Assembly (NCBI RefSeq): GCF_004135735.1
Contig: NZ_CP012670.1
Location: 1,612,001 to 1,676,000 of the forward strand
Source of the DNA: Sorangium cellulosum
GTDB lineage: Bacteria; Myxococcota_A; Polyangia; Polyangiales; Polyangiaceae
Direction of reading: 5' to 3'
DNA: 64,000 bases
Made by a program: the position numbers and the translations under genes. Position 1 is the stretch's first letter, and every line of letters starts with the position of its first letter. This document shows positions 33,657 through 42,745 of this stretch, one piece after another. The notes under the pieces were generated by a model. The model was given only the letters and a program-made list of their open reading frames with translations, was not told where the DNA came from and searched no databases.

Positions 33657-36050
33657 TCAGTACAGGACGAAGATCCGGTACGGCCCGAAATCCACTGGAG
33701 TTCGACCACTCACGGTGACGGCGCCGAGGCTCCCTCCCGGTTGTTGCGTCTCGAGCGTGACGCTGGCCGCGTCGGGATCGTCCGCGCACCCGCTCTGCGG
33801 GGTGGAGCACCGCGGGCGCTGCGTGTGGCAGGCGTCCTCCGCGACCCGGAGCCTCATCGGGAACTCCGACAGGCCGCACGAGGACAGCGTGACGGGGCGA
33901 TCGGGGCAGAGGGGGACATAGTAGCTCTCCTCGGGGCTGCTCGCGCCGCACGGGGACGCCGCGGGGATCGGCGCGCCGGTGGAGTCGCCGCGGAGCAGGC
34001 CGCTGCTCTCGAGGATCCCGGCCGCCTCGCCGAGGCACGACGCGCGCTCGAGCTTGAGGCGCACCGTGCCGGTGGCCCCGGGGCGCACGGCCTTGACGAC
34101 CACCGTGTAGCGCCCCGCCGGGAGCCTGGCCGCGAGGTTCGCGCCCGGCCTCGCGGCGCCGCAGGTGTCGCGCGCGCAGCGGAGCGGGACGCCGCCGCAG
34201 CCGTCGCCCTGGAGCAGCGCGAGCGCCGTGTCGAGATCGGACTCCAGCGTGCTCAGGTACACGACCTCCTCGGACGGCAGCGTGAAGCGGAAGAACACCT
34301 CGCCCCCCTCGCCCCCGCACGGCAGCGCCACGTCCGGCGTGTTCGCCGCCGTGATCTCCGCGGCGTAGTTCATCGAGCCCGTGAGCTCGCCCGGCGTCTC
34401 GCAGCGATCGGCGCCCCGGATCGGGGCGCAGCCGTCGTCCGGGATGCCGTTGCAGTTCTCGTCGGCGCCGTTGCCGCACACCTCGGTCCTCGGGGAGGCG
34501 CACGCCGGGCGCGCGCAGCCGTTGTCCGCGATCCCGTCGCAGTCCTGGTCGACGAGGTCCCCGCAGATCTCCGGCTCGGCCACGCACGGCGCGAACGCCG
34601 GGACGCGCACCGGCACCTCGACCACGTTGTCCGCGGTCGAGCGCTCGGCGATCACGCCGATCGGGTTGACGGCGACGCGGAGGACGTAGTCCCCCTCGGG
34701 CACGTCCGTCACGTCGATCCACTGGCACGGCGTGCCGACCTCGTAGACGTCGGCCCACCCCGCGCTCAGGAAGTTGCACCCCGTGCTCCCCGGGCCCGGC
34801 GCGCCGGGCGGCGCCGGGGCGGCGGGGTCGAGCGGCGCCACGTCGAGCAGGCAGAACGCCTGCTTGTGGCCCTGCGCGACGACCTCCCCGTCCGCGCCGA
34901 GCAGCCGGTACTCGGTGAAATTTTTGAAGTGGTAGTGCTGGTGGCACTGCGCGTACTCGAAGAGCGGGTTGTCGCGCTCGGGGCCGGCGTCGAGGTGGCC
35001 AGGCCCCGTGTTCTCGATGCGCCCCTCGAACTCGAGGAGGTGCCGCCGGCCGGGGCCCCCGACGCACCGCTCCAGGATCTCGCAGGCGTCCGCGGGGAAC
35101 GTCCGGTAGGAGAACCGGAGCGTGTCGACGATGCGCCGCGCGCTCGGGCGCAGGTCGGGCAGCTTGCAGACGCCGTCCTCGCACGCGTGCCCGGCGGGGC
35201 AGCACGCGCCGCCGCACATCGCGCCGTCGCAGGCGGGGTAGTCGACCGGGAGGACGAGCGTGTTGTTGTCGTAGCGCGCCTCGGCGAAGGCCCTGTCCGG
35301 GTTGACGGTGATCGCGAGCGCGTAGCGCCCCGCGGGCACCCCGGTCACGTCGAGGGCGTTGCACACGGCGGTCCCGGGCTGCGCGACGTGCTCCCCGGGG
35401 GCGAGGCCCTGCGCGTCGCAGCCGAACCGGCCGCCGCGCATGGCGATGCAGCGCGCGTCGAGCGCGCCCTCGGCGAGCACCGCGTCGCCGCGCGTGAGGC
35501 GCGCGCGGAAGAAGCGCGGGACGACGTAGCTGCCCTCGCAGAAGTTCGGCGTGAACACGCCGCTCTCCGACGGCGCGCCGAGCGTGAACGACACGTCGCC
35601 CACGTTCTTCAGGGCGACGTTGAAGCGCAGGAGCATGCGCCGGCCGCTCCCGCCGACGCAGCCCTCGAGCGCCTCGCACGCGTCCGCGCCCACGTGGACC
35701 GCGGCGAACGTGACGGCCTCGGCGCCCGCGAGCGGCTCGAGCGCGAGGTCGGCCGAGACGCAGCGGCCGCGCAGGCACGCGGCCCCGGGGCTGCAGCACG
35801 CGGCGTCGCCGCAGGCGCGCGCGTCGTCGCAGGCCGCCGCGCAGCCCGAGGGCTCGCCCTCGGCGTCGATCTGGCACCGCGCGCCCCCGGGGCACACGAG
35901 GTCCGAGCCGGCGCACAGGACGTCCCCGGGGCGCCCGCCCCCTCCCGAGCCGCCCGCGCCCGAGGGGGGGCCGGCCAGCGTCCCGCAGCCGCCCGCGGCG
36001 ACGGCCACGAGCCATGATCCCATCCACAGCGTCTCGGCCACGTTCTTCAT
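33657..36050 (-). CDS. Lipoprotein with two lysyl-oxidase-like domains
   Basis: 797 aa from ATG 36050; the lipobox ends AGGC (Cys22). Two homologous blocks follow. Both read 'ADACE.LE.CVGG.GRR.LL.F' and have CARDB-like ends ('AVNPIGVIAERSTADNVVEV'). The second contains 'YAQCHQHYHFKNFTEYRL', the copper-binding His motif of lysyl oxidase (PF01186). The first has 'TPNFCEGSYVVPRFFRARL' at that place and has lost the histidines. Two MopE-like Cys motifs ('CGDLVDQDCDGIADNGC', 'CGNGADENCNGIPDDGC') follow, then a beta-sandwich tail. A role in oxidising or crosslinking surface amines is inference. Confidence 0.85.
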   Translation of the reverse strand: MKNVAETLWMGSWLVAVAAGGCGTLAGPPSGAGGSGGGGRPGDVLCAGSDLVCPGGARCQIDAEGEPSGCAAACDDARACGDAACCSPGAACLRGRCVSADLALEPLAGAEAVTFAAVHVGADACEALEGCVGGSGRRMLLRFNVALKNVGDVSFTLGAPSESGVFTPNFCEGSYVVPRFFRARLTRGDAVLAEGALDARCIAMRGGRFGCDAQGLAPGEHVAQPGTAVCNALDVTGVPAGRYALAITVNPDRAFAEARYDNNTLVLPVDYPACDGAMCGGACCPAGHACEDGVCKLPDLRPSARRIVDTLRFSYRTFPADACEILERCVGGPGRRHLLEFEGRIENTGPGHLDAGPERDNPLFEYAQCHQHYHFKNFTEYRLLGADGEVVAQGHKQAFCLLDVAPLDPAAPAPPGAPGPGSTGCNFLSAGWADVYEVGTPCQWIDVTDVPEGDYVLRVAVNPIGVIAERSTADNVVEVPVRVPAFAPCVAEPEICGDLVDQDCDGIADNGCARPACASPRTEVCGNGADENCNGIPDDGCAPIRGADRCETPGELTGSMNYAAEITAANTPDVALPCGGEGGEVFFRFTLPSEEVVYLSTLESDLDTALALLQGDGCGGVPLRCARDTCGAARPGANLAARLPAGRYTVVVKAVRPGATGTVRLKLERASCLGEAAGILESSGLLRGDSTGAPIPAASPCGASSPEESYYVPLCPDRPVTLSSCGLSEFPMRLRVAEDACHTQRPRCSTPQSGCADDPDAASVTLETQQPGGSLGAVTVSGRTPVDFGPYRIFVLY

Positions 36051-36140
36051 GAGCACCTGGTGCGGGGCGAGGGGCGCGCGCGCTCGCGCCCGTCGCGCGC
36101 GGGCGCCGATGCGGTTTTTTCTCGGTCCAACCGCGGAGCG

Positions 36141-36146
36141 TATACT
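36141..36146 (+). promoter_or_regulatory. Candidate -10 box TATACT
   Basis: TATACT lies 9 nt before the SDR start codon, with a T-rich stretch (TTTTTTCTC, about 36115-36123) near the -35 position. Spacing would put the transcript start at or just before the ATG, so the mRNA may be leaderless. Confidence 0.4.
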
Positions 36147-36155
36147 CTCGCCGCC

Positions 36156-36941
36156 ATGGCGTTCGTGGTCGTCATCACCGGTGCATCGAGCGGGATCGGT
36201 CGCTCGCTCGCGCTCGCCTGGGCGAAGCGCGGGGCGAGCGTGGTGCTGAGCGCGCGCGGGCAGGAGGCGCTCGAGCGCGTCGCCGCCGAGGTGCGCGCGG
36301 CGGGCGGCGAGGCGCTCCCGGTGGCGGGGGACGTGACCGTCGAGGAGCACCGCGCGGCGCTGTGCGAGCGGGCGCTCGGCGCGTACGGCCGGCTGGACGT
36401 CCTGGTGAACAACGCCGGGCGCGGCTACTACGCGCCCACGCTGGAGATCGAGCCCGAGAAGCTCGAGGAGATCTACCGGCTCAACGTCGTCGCCCCGGTG
36501 CGGCTCGCGCAGCTCGCGATCGAGCCCCTCACGGCGGCGAAGGGCACCATCGTCATGGTCTCCTCGATCGCGGGGCTCGCGGTCGCGCCGAGGATAGGCC
36601 CGTACGCGTCGTCGAAGTTCGCGCTGGAGGCGCTCTCCATGACGCTCCGCGCCGAGCTCGCCTCGCGCGGCGTGCGCGTGCTGGTCGTGCGCCCGGGGCC
36701 GGTCGCGACGCCGTTCCACGAGCACGCGGTCGTGATCGACAACGACGTGGGGTACCGCCCGCCGGGCCACAAGGCGCAGAGCCCCGACGAGGTGGCCGGG
36801 AGGATCGTGCGCGCGGTCGACGCGGGCAGCGAGGTGCTGGAGACGAGCCTGTTCGTGAAGGCCGCGAGCCTCGCGGTCCGCGTGGCGCCCGGCCCGGCGC
36901 GCTGGTTCTCGAAGCGCATGGCGCGGCGCTCGGGGTTCTGA
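36156..36941 (+). CDS. Short-chain dehydrogenase/reductase
   Basis: A 261-aa classical SDR from ATG 36156. The nucleotide-binding TGASSGIG (residues 8-15) is at the N-terminus, NNAG stabilises the sheet, and the catalytic Ser in 'IVMVSSIAG' pairs with 'YASSK' (Tyr-X3-Lys). Arg in 'VLSARG' suggests NADP(H) preference. The C-terminal helices ('AASLAVRVAPGPARWFSKRM') could lie on a membrane, as in dehydrogenases acting on lipid substrates; the substrate is unknown. It is divergent from the lysyl-oxidase-like gene and convergent with the cytochrome gene. Confidence 0.92.
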   Translation: MAFVVVITGASSGIGRSLALAWAKRGASVVLSARGQEALERVAAEVRAAGGEALPVAGDVTVEEHRAALCERALGAYGRLDVLVNNAGRGYYAPTLEIEPEKLEEIYRLNVVAPVRLAQLAIEPLTAAKGTIVMVSSIAGLAVAPRIGPYASSKFALEALSMTLRAELASRGVRVLVVRPGPVATPFHEHAVVIDNDVGYRPPGHKAQSPDEVAGRIVRAVDAGSEVLETSLFVKAASLAVRVAPGPARWFSKRMARRSGF

Positions 36942-36981
36942 GCGAGGCGCGCCCTCGGGCGGGAGCGGGGCGGGCAGGCGC

Positions 36982-39309
36982 TCAGAGCGAGCGCAGGAAG
37001 GCGACGACGGCGTCGCGATCTTCCCTGGGGAGCGCCATGAAGCGCCGCTTCGGGGCCTCCGCCTCGCCGCCGTGCCACAGGATCGCCTCGACGACATCCC
37101 GCGCGCGGCCGTCGTGCAGGAGCTGGGTGTGGCCGTTCACGGCCTCGAGCAGCCCGATGCCCCACAGCGGCGGCGTCCGCCACTCGCTCGGCCCCGCCAG
37201 GTGATCGCTCGTCGACGTGTCCGCGAGCCCTTCCCCCAGGTCGTGCAGGAGCAGATCGGTGAAGGGGTGGATGATCTGATCGCGCAGCTCGACGAACGGG
37301 TGGTCGCTGCCCGTCCTCATCGTGGGGACATGGCAGCTCGCGCACCCGGCCTGGCGGAACAGCGCCTCGCCGCGCTGGACCGCCGGGTCCGCCGTGTCGC
37401 GGCGCGGCGGCACGCCGAGCATGCGCATGTAGGCCGAGAGCCGGTCGAGATCCTCGTCGGCGAGCTCCGGACCCGCGCCCGTGCCACCCTGGCAGCCCGC
37501 CTGCTCCTCGCCGCACTCCTCGACCGGGAACAGGCGCGTCGTCACGCCCATGTCCACCACCAGCGCGTCGGCGACCTGGTGGGGCACGCTCACCTTGCCC
37601 GCCTTCCAGCCGAAGCGCCCGAGCCGCAGCTCCCCGGAGACCGGATCCGGGATCAGGTTCGGACGGCCCGAGATGCCATCCCCGTTGCAGTCCATCCCGT
37701 CCGCGCGCTCGAGCACCGCTTCCTCCGCGATCGCCTCGAGGAGGCCCATGCCCACGACCTGGCGGGCGACGCGGACCGAGTAGCTCGTGATCGGCCCCGC
37801 GGAGAGCCCGTCGAAGCGGAACGTGGGCCTCCGCAGGACATACGGCGTGCCGTCGGGGAACTGCCCGGGCTCCTCCGTGTACGCCACGGTGGCCGTGCCC
37901 TCGCCGGGGCTCCCGCCCGGCGCCCTGTCCTGGAGCTGCCGGCCGTAGCTCGGGTGGACCGCGGGCGCGCCGTTCGCGCTCGCCCCGGCGCCGAACAGCC
38001 GCACGACGGACGTCGCCATGGCCTCGCCGGGCTCGGGCGGGGCGCCCCGACCGTTGTGGAGGTGGCAGCCCACGCACGCGCCCTGGTTCGAGAGCGGCCC
38101 CGCCTTGCCGGCGTGCTCGTCGAAGACGGGATTGCCGCCCTCGCTGTGCTCCCCGGTGGCGAAATCCGTATGGAACAGGCGGCGCCCCTCGAGGAATCGC
38201 TGGATCGAGCCCTGCTGGATGTTGAGCGCCATCTGCTCGTAATAGAGATGAGGCTCCTCGTAGATGTACGGGATCGTCCCGTCTCCGCCCGACAGGGCGG
38301 CCTCGTTCGGCGCGTCGAACGGCGTCAGCTCGCCGCTGCCGACGCGGTAGCGGAACGTGTCGCTGTAATAGCTGGTCCTCCCCTCGACGGTGGCCGGGTC
38401 GAGGAACACCCCGAACTCGAACTCGAGCAGATCGCCCTCGCGGATCTCCCTGTTCTCCCGGGCGTTGCGCTCCACGACGAACTCCCAGTGGGTGCTCGAG
38501 ATGCGGTCCATGCCGTGGTTCGCGTGGAACACGTTGCCGTCGCCCGTGTACCAGCAGCGGAAATTGATGATCTGGTCTTCGGACGCATTCGCGATCGGGA
38601 GCCAGGTGAACTTGATCGTGCCGCCGCCCGCCGGGATCGCGTCCTCGATGACGAACTTGTAGCTGCGGTTCTCGAAATACAGCGGCTGGAACGGGCTGAA
38701 CTCCTTCTCTCGCTCGTGCCGGCCGCGCACGCGCCCCGCCGCCTCCAGCGTGATCGTCCCGTCCGCGGCCCTCGTCGTGATCGCCTTCCCTCCCGTGGCC
38801 GCGGGGAACAGGGGGGAGATCTTGCCGCTCACGCCGGAGCACGCGCCGGGCGCGACCTCGCCGCCGTCGCAGGTCGCGGCGGGCGGCGCTCCCGAGGCGA
38901 AGTAGGCGTAGATGGCCTCGAGATCGCCCGCCGCGAGCTCCTGCTCGTCGAAGGCCGGCATGCGGTCCGTGCCTTTGCGCACCTGCTCCGTGAACTCCGA
39001 GAGGGGGCCGCCATAGGCGAACAGATCGGGAAACCCGCCGGTCGGCTCGCCGTGGGCGCCATGGCATCCGCCGCAATGGAGCGCGAACGCCTGCGGCGGC
39101 GCCGGCCCGTCGCTCGCCTCCGCGCAGGGCGCGCCGGGTTGCCCGCCCCCGCCGCCCGGCGTCTCCCCCGGCGGCGTCTCCCCCGGCGGCGTCTCCCCCG
39201 GCGGCGACAGGTCGCCCGCGCACCCGAGCCCTGCCGCGCCGGTCGCGAGCAGCCCGAGCACGATGTCGAGACCCCCAAACACCCATCGACGTGAGCGGCG
39301 TTCGACCAT
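36982..39309 (-). CDS. Di-heme oxidoreductase-type cytochrome c lipoprotein
   Basis: 775 aa. Start ATG 39309 is preferred over 39336 because GGAGGT lies 8 nt before it. Lipobox AGLGC (Cys30) and a PPGET repeat linker are followed by an N-terminal monoheme cytochrome c domain ('FALHCGGCHGAHGE') and a C-terminal di-heme oxidoreductase (DHOR, PF06537) region with 'GACVGCHLHNG' and 'GCASCHVPTM'. Three CXXCH motifs give three hemes. The final gene of a minus-strand operon with DUF1552 and DUF1592. Electron transfer for an unknown oxidation in the periplasm is inference. Confidence 0.88.
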   Translation of the reverse strand: MVERRSRRWVFGGLDIVLGLLATGAAGLGCAGDLSPPGETPPGETPPGETPGGGGGQPGAPCAEASDGPAPPQAFALHCGGCHGAHGEPTGGFPDLFAYGGPLSEFTEQVRKGTDRMPAFDEQELAAGDLEAIYAYFASGAPPAATCDGGEVAPGACSGVSGKISPLFPAATGGKAITTRAADGTITLEAAGRVRGRHEREKEFSPFQPLYFENRSYKFVIEDAIPAGGGTIKFTWLPIANASEDQIINFRCWYTGDGNVFHANHGMDRISSTHWEFVVERNARENREIREGDLLEFEFGVFLDPATVEGRTSYYSDTFRYRVGSGELTPFDAPNEAALSGGDGTIPYIYEEPHLYYEQMALNIQQGSIQRFLEGRRLFHTDFATGEHSEGGNPVFDEHAGKAGPLSNQGACVGCHLHNGRGAPPEPGEAMATSVVRLFGAGASANGAPAVHPSYGRQLQDRAPGGSPGEGTATVAYTEEPGQFPDGTPYVLRRPTFRFDGLSAGPITSYSVRVARQVVGMGLLEAIAEEAVLERADGMDCNGDGISGRPNLIPDPVSGELRLGRFGWKAGKVSVPHQVADALVVDMGVTTRLFPVEECGEEQAGCQGGTGAGPELADEDLDRLSAYMRMLGVPPRRDTADPAVQRGEALFRQAGCASCHVPTMRTGSDHPFVELRDQIIHPFTDLLLHDLGEGLADTSTSDHLAGPSEWRTPPLWGIGLLEAVNGHTQLLHDGRARDVVEAILWHGGEAEAPKRRFMALPREDRDAVVAFLRSL

Positions 39310-39360
39310 CTCGCTCGACCTCCGACGTGAGCCCATCCATCGAGACCGTGATTCACCGCG

Positions 39361-40941
39361 CTACCGCAAGATCTCCTCGAGCAGCGCGTTCGGCTCGCCG
39401 CGGCGATCCTCGCCGAACGACGAGACGCCCAGGCCGTAGTACTGGTTCATGATGGTGAACCACAGATCGCGGAGCTGGCGATCGCTGCCGAGGGCGCCGT
39501 AGGCGACGTGCGCGTCGTTCAAGAACACGCCGTCGCCGCCGAGGAGCACGATGGGCAGGTCGTACCCGTCGTGATCGTGCGAGCGCATCTCGCTCATGTG
39601 CACCATGACGCAGTGATCGAGCACCGTGCCGTCGCCCTCGGGGATCGCGTCGAGCCGCTGCGCGAGCTGCGCGCTCTTCTGGGCGAGCCAGCAGTTGATC
39701 GCCGCGAAATCGAGGTTGCTCTGCTGGACGATCTTGTACTGGCCGTCCTGGGTCGCGCGGTCCAGGTTGCCGGGGCCGTGCTGGGAGCCGTGGTAGTGCA
39801 GGCTGCTCTCTCTCCTGTACGCGAGCCCCACCTGGGCGCGGACGTCCTCCGGGATGCACCGGTACTCGAACTCGGAGCGAGCGTCGTCGAGCATGTGGGT
39901 GATCACGCGCGTCACGTCGCATTGAATGGCCATGACGATGAGGTCGATCATGACCTTCGCGTGATCTTCGTGCTTGTACTGGCCGGCTTCCGTGCTGTCG
40001 TTCTCGTTGAGCCCCTCCGCCTGGCCCGGCGGCTCGGGGACCACGCCGGGCTTGCCGATCGGGCTGCAGCCCAGGCCCGCCGGGGGGGTCATCGTCGACT
40101 GCACGCGGGTCGCGTTCTTCTCGATCTCGCGCAGCGAGTCCAGGTATTGCTGGACGATCTTGCGATCGTCGGAGCCGACCCGGTTCATGAGCGAGTTCGC
40201 GTCGGCGAGCACGCCGTCGATGACGCTCTTCTCGGTCGCCGCGCGGCGCTCCGCCTCGATCCTGGCCTGCTCGTCGCTCTGCCCTGGCACGGCCCCCCCT
40301 TGCGCCGCGCCCGCGCCGACGAGCGCGTCGAACACCGCTCTCGGGTTGACCGAGCGCTTCAGCGGCTCGCGCGGGCTCTTCCAGGAGATGGCCTGGTTGT
40401 AGGCGTAGCTGCGCTGGTCGAAGAAGCCGGGCTTGACCCCGAGCCCCGTCTGCAGCGACGGGATGCGGGTCGCCTGCTCCGGGCCCGCCTTCTGGACGAT
40501 GAGCTGGTCGACCGAGACGCCGTTGCCCACCCACTCCCCGAGATCCTGGCGCGCCTCCCTCCCCAGCTGATCGGCGTCCACGCAGGTCGAGAGCGCCGCG
40601 TTGAGGCGCGAGTGGGAAGGCTCGATGTAGGGGTGCTGCTCCGTGCTCCAGGTGTAGTTGCCAAGGCGGCTGATCATGAGCATCTTCGACTTCACCGGCG
40701 CGAAGTGCTGGAGCACCCTCGGCAGCTTGAAGTCGGCGCCCTTCAGCGTCTTCCCGAACGCGGGGGCCGTCTCCCACCAGTGATGGGGCGCCCCGTTCGG
40801 GAAGGTGCAGAGGATGAAGCGCTTCGGGGTGCCGAGCTCCCCCGCGCGCGCCCCGCGCGGCGCGAGGCTCTCGAGCCACGGCAGCGCCAGGCAGACGCCC
40901 GCGCCGCGCAACAGGTTCCTGCGTGTCATCAAGCGTTTCAT
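39361..40941 (-). CDS. DUF1552 protein with Tat signal
   Basis: 526 aa. 'MTRRNLLRGAGVCLALPWLE' is a twin-arginine (Tat) signal, so the protein is exported folded and may carry a metal. The body has the DUF1552 hallmarks 'RFILCTFPNGAPHHWW', 'DQLIVQKAG', 'KMLMISRLGNYTWSTEQHPY' and the late 'VMVHMSEMRSHDHDGYDLPI' rich in His/Asp. The family is abundant in planctomycetes and myxobacteria, distantly related to sulfatase-type hydrolases, and nearly always encoded next to DUF1592. Here it follows DUF1592 by 52 nt. Confidence 0.92.
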   Translation of the reverse strand: MKRLMTRRNLLRGAGVCLALPWLESLAPRGARAGELGTPKRFILCTFPNGAPHHWWETAPAFGKTLKGADFKLPRVLQHFAPVKSKMLMISRLGNYTWSTEQHPYIEPSHSRLNAALSTCVDADQLGREARQDLGEWVGNGVSVDQLIVQKAGPEQATRIPSLQTGLGVKPGFFDQRSYAYNQAISWKSPREPLKRSVNPRAVFDALVGAGAAQGGAVPGQSDEQARIEAERRAATEKSVIDGVLADANSLMNRVGSDDRKIVQQYLDSLREIEKNATRVQSTMTPPAGLGCSPIGKPGVVPEPPGQAEGLNENDSTEAGQYKHEDHAKVMIDLIVMAIQCDVTRVITHMLDDARSEFEYRCIPEDVRAQVGLAYRRESSLHYHGSQHGPGNLDRATQDGQYKIVQQSNLDFAAINCWLAQKSAQLAQRLDAIPEGDGTVLDHCVMVHMSEMRSHDHDGYDLPIVLLGGDGVFLNDAHVAYGALGSDRQLRDLWFTIMNQYYGLGVSSFGEDRRGEPNALLEEILR

Positions 40942-40993
40942 GTGCGCATCGCTCCTTCGTGCCTCGTCTCGTGCAGAAACAACCCGCGCGGCC

Positions 40994-42625
40994 TCACCGC
41001 GCCTCGTCCTTCGCTCGAAGGCGGAACGCCTCGCTGGTCACCACCTCCTTCACCAGATCCGCGATCGTCCCGCTGCCCCAGCGCGCGGTGATCTCCTCGA
41101 TCCTGGCCCTGTCCCCGCCGCTCGGGCGCCGGCGCACGGCGTAGCTGAAGAGCTGCTCGGTGGGGCACTTCTCCTGCCGGGCGGCCTCCACGAGCACCGG
41201 CAGGAGGCCGGAGATGTCCTCGAACGCCACGCCCTCGTACACCCCCGTCGCGTCGATCGGGTCGCCGTTCGGGTATGCGGTCCGGTAGGCGCCGATCGGG
41301 TCGAAGATCTCCAGGCTCAGCCCGATCGGGTCGAGCACGTCGTGGCAGCTCGCGCAGTCGGGCGACGCGCGGTGCTTCTCGAGCTCCTGGCGCACGTTTT
41401 CGATGGGGCCCTCGTCCCCGCCCGCGGCGCCGAGCTCCGGGATGTCGACGTTGGCGGGCGGCCCCAGGGGCACGCAGAAGAACTGCTCCAGGATCGTCTT
41501 CGCGCGGGACGTGGGAGAGGTCCGGTCCGCGCGCGACGACAGCGTCAGGAACGCCGGGAGCGTGAGGAACCCCTCGCGCACGCCCTCGGGGTCGTTCGCG
41601 TAGATCGGCTCGAGCAGCCGGCTCTCCGGGTGGGGCGCCGTGAGGAACTCGGACCAGGGCCGCCCGCCCGTCGTGAAGCTCGCGAAGTAGGCGTTGACCT
41701 GGTCGAGCATCGCGCCCTTCACCTCGTCGTTCCAGACCGGGAACCGGGTCGCGTCGGCGTTGTGGCTGGGGAGCGTGCGCGTGCCGAGCCACTGCCCGAA
41801 GAAGTTCTGGAAGAAGGCGGCGCTCTTCGGATCGGCCAGCATGCGGTCGACCTGCCGCCGGAGCTCGTCCTCGGTGGCGAGCTCATCGCCCTCCGCCGCG
41901 TCGAAGAGCGCCTCGTCCGGCATCGAGCTCCAGAGCAGGTACGAGAGGCGCGACGCGATCTCGTGGCCGCTCAGGGCGCCCGGCGATCTCTCGGAGTCGG
42001 GCCCCACCTCGATCCGCAGGAGGAAATTCGGCGACGTCAGCAGGGTCCGGACGACGTGCTGCACCGCCTCGACGGGGGACATCTCGAGGGTGGCCAGCGC
42101 GTGGGCGTACTGCGCCGCGTACCGGTCGACCTCCGCCGCCTCGAGCGGGCGGCGGAAGGCGCGCAGCCCGAAGCGCTCGATGATCTCGCGCGCGCACCCG
42201 TCGCCCGCGCCCTCCGCCGGGTCGCACACGAGGATCGCGGCGCGCTGCGCCTCGTTCGAGAAGGCGTCTTCGGCGAGCGTCTTGGCGGCGTCGTAATACC
42301 CCTGGACCAGGACCTGCGAGAGGTTCGAGAGCGCGTTGACGTTCGCGTCGAAGCCCTTCGCGCCGAAGGCGGGGAAGCCATCCGCGGGCCTCAGGCGCGT
42401 TCCCAGGAGGTGGGCGACGGTGTTGTTGTACTCCGACGCTGTCATGTGGTGCAGGGGCATCCTGTCTGGCGCGACGGCGGCGCCTTGCTCCGGATCGTCC
42501 TTGCTTCCATCGCCCTGGCTTCCATCGCCCTGGCTTCCGAGGGTGCCAGTGCACGAGATGCCCAGGAGACATCCCCCGGCGACGAGCCACGGACTCGCGA
42601 ACACTCGGTCAAGTCTGAACGTCAT
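40994..42625 (-). CDS. DUF1592/DUF1588/DUF1585 cytochrome-like lipoprotein
   Basis: 543 aa from ATG 42625. The lipobox is 'LLGISC'. The domains in order are DUF1587-like ('MTASEYNNTVAHLLGTRL'), DUF1595 ('RFGLRAFRRPLEAAEVDRY'), DUF1592 ('SRLSYLLWSSMPDEALFDAA'), DUF1588 ('RTSPTSRAKTILEQFFCVPL') and DUF1585 at the end. One CXXCH ('DCASCHDVLDPIGLSLEIFD') predicts a covalent heme. First gene of the three-gene operon with DUF1552 and the DHOR cytochrome. The combination of all three suggests an envelope oxidation module whose substrate is unknown. Confidence 0.92.
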   Translation of the reverse strand: MTFRLDRVFASPWLVAGGCLLGISCTGTLGSQGDGSQGDGSKDDPEQGAAVAPDRMPLHHMTASEYNNTVAHLLGTRLRPADGFPAFGAKGFDANVNALSNLSQVLVQGYYDAAKTLAEDAFSNEAQRAAILVCDPAEGAGDGCAREIIERFGLRAFRRPLEAAEVDRYAAQYAHALATLEMSPVEAVQHVVRTLLTSPNFLLRIEVGPDSERSPGALSGHEIASRLSYLLWSSMPDEALFDAAEGDELATEDELRRQVDRMLADPKSAAFFQNFFGQWLGTRTLPSHNADATRFPVWNDEVKGAMLDQVNAYFASFTTGGRPWSEFLTAPHPESRLLEPIYANDPEGVREGFLTLPAFLTLSSRADRTSPTSRAKTILEQFFCVPLGPPANVDIPELGAAGGDEGPIENVRQELEKHRASPDCASCHDVLDPIGLSLEIFDPIGAYRTAYPNGDPIDATGVYEGVAFEDISGLLPVLVEAARQEKCPTEQLFSYAVRRRPSGGDRARIEEITARWGSGTIADLVKEVVTSEAFRLRAKDEAR

Positions 42626-42745
42626 CGTCGTCTCCCGCGTGTGGAATCGGCAGTGAGACCCTCGTGACCGGAGCGCGCCGATTTCGTGATCAAATCGACC
42701 ACGCGGCCGCGATAAGATCAGATCGTGCCCTGTACGCAGAAAACT

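Noticed and set aside
30183..36017. A plus-strand frame open for nearly 6 kb
   Set aside because: It runs opposite to four clear genes or remnants (PAP2 remnant, both M16 genes, lysyl-oxidase-like gene) and encodes only Arg/Ala/Gly-rich sequence; it is an effect of high G+C.
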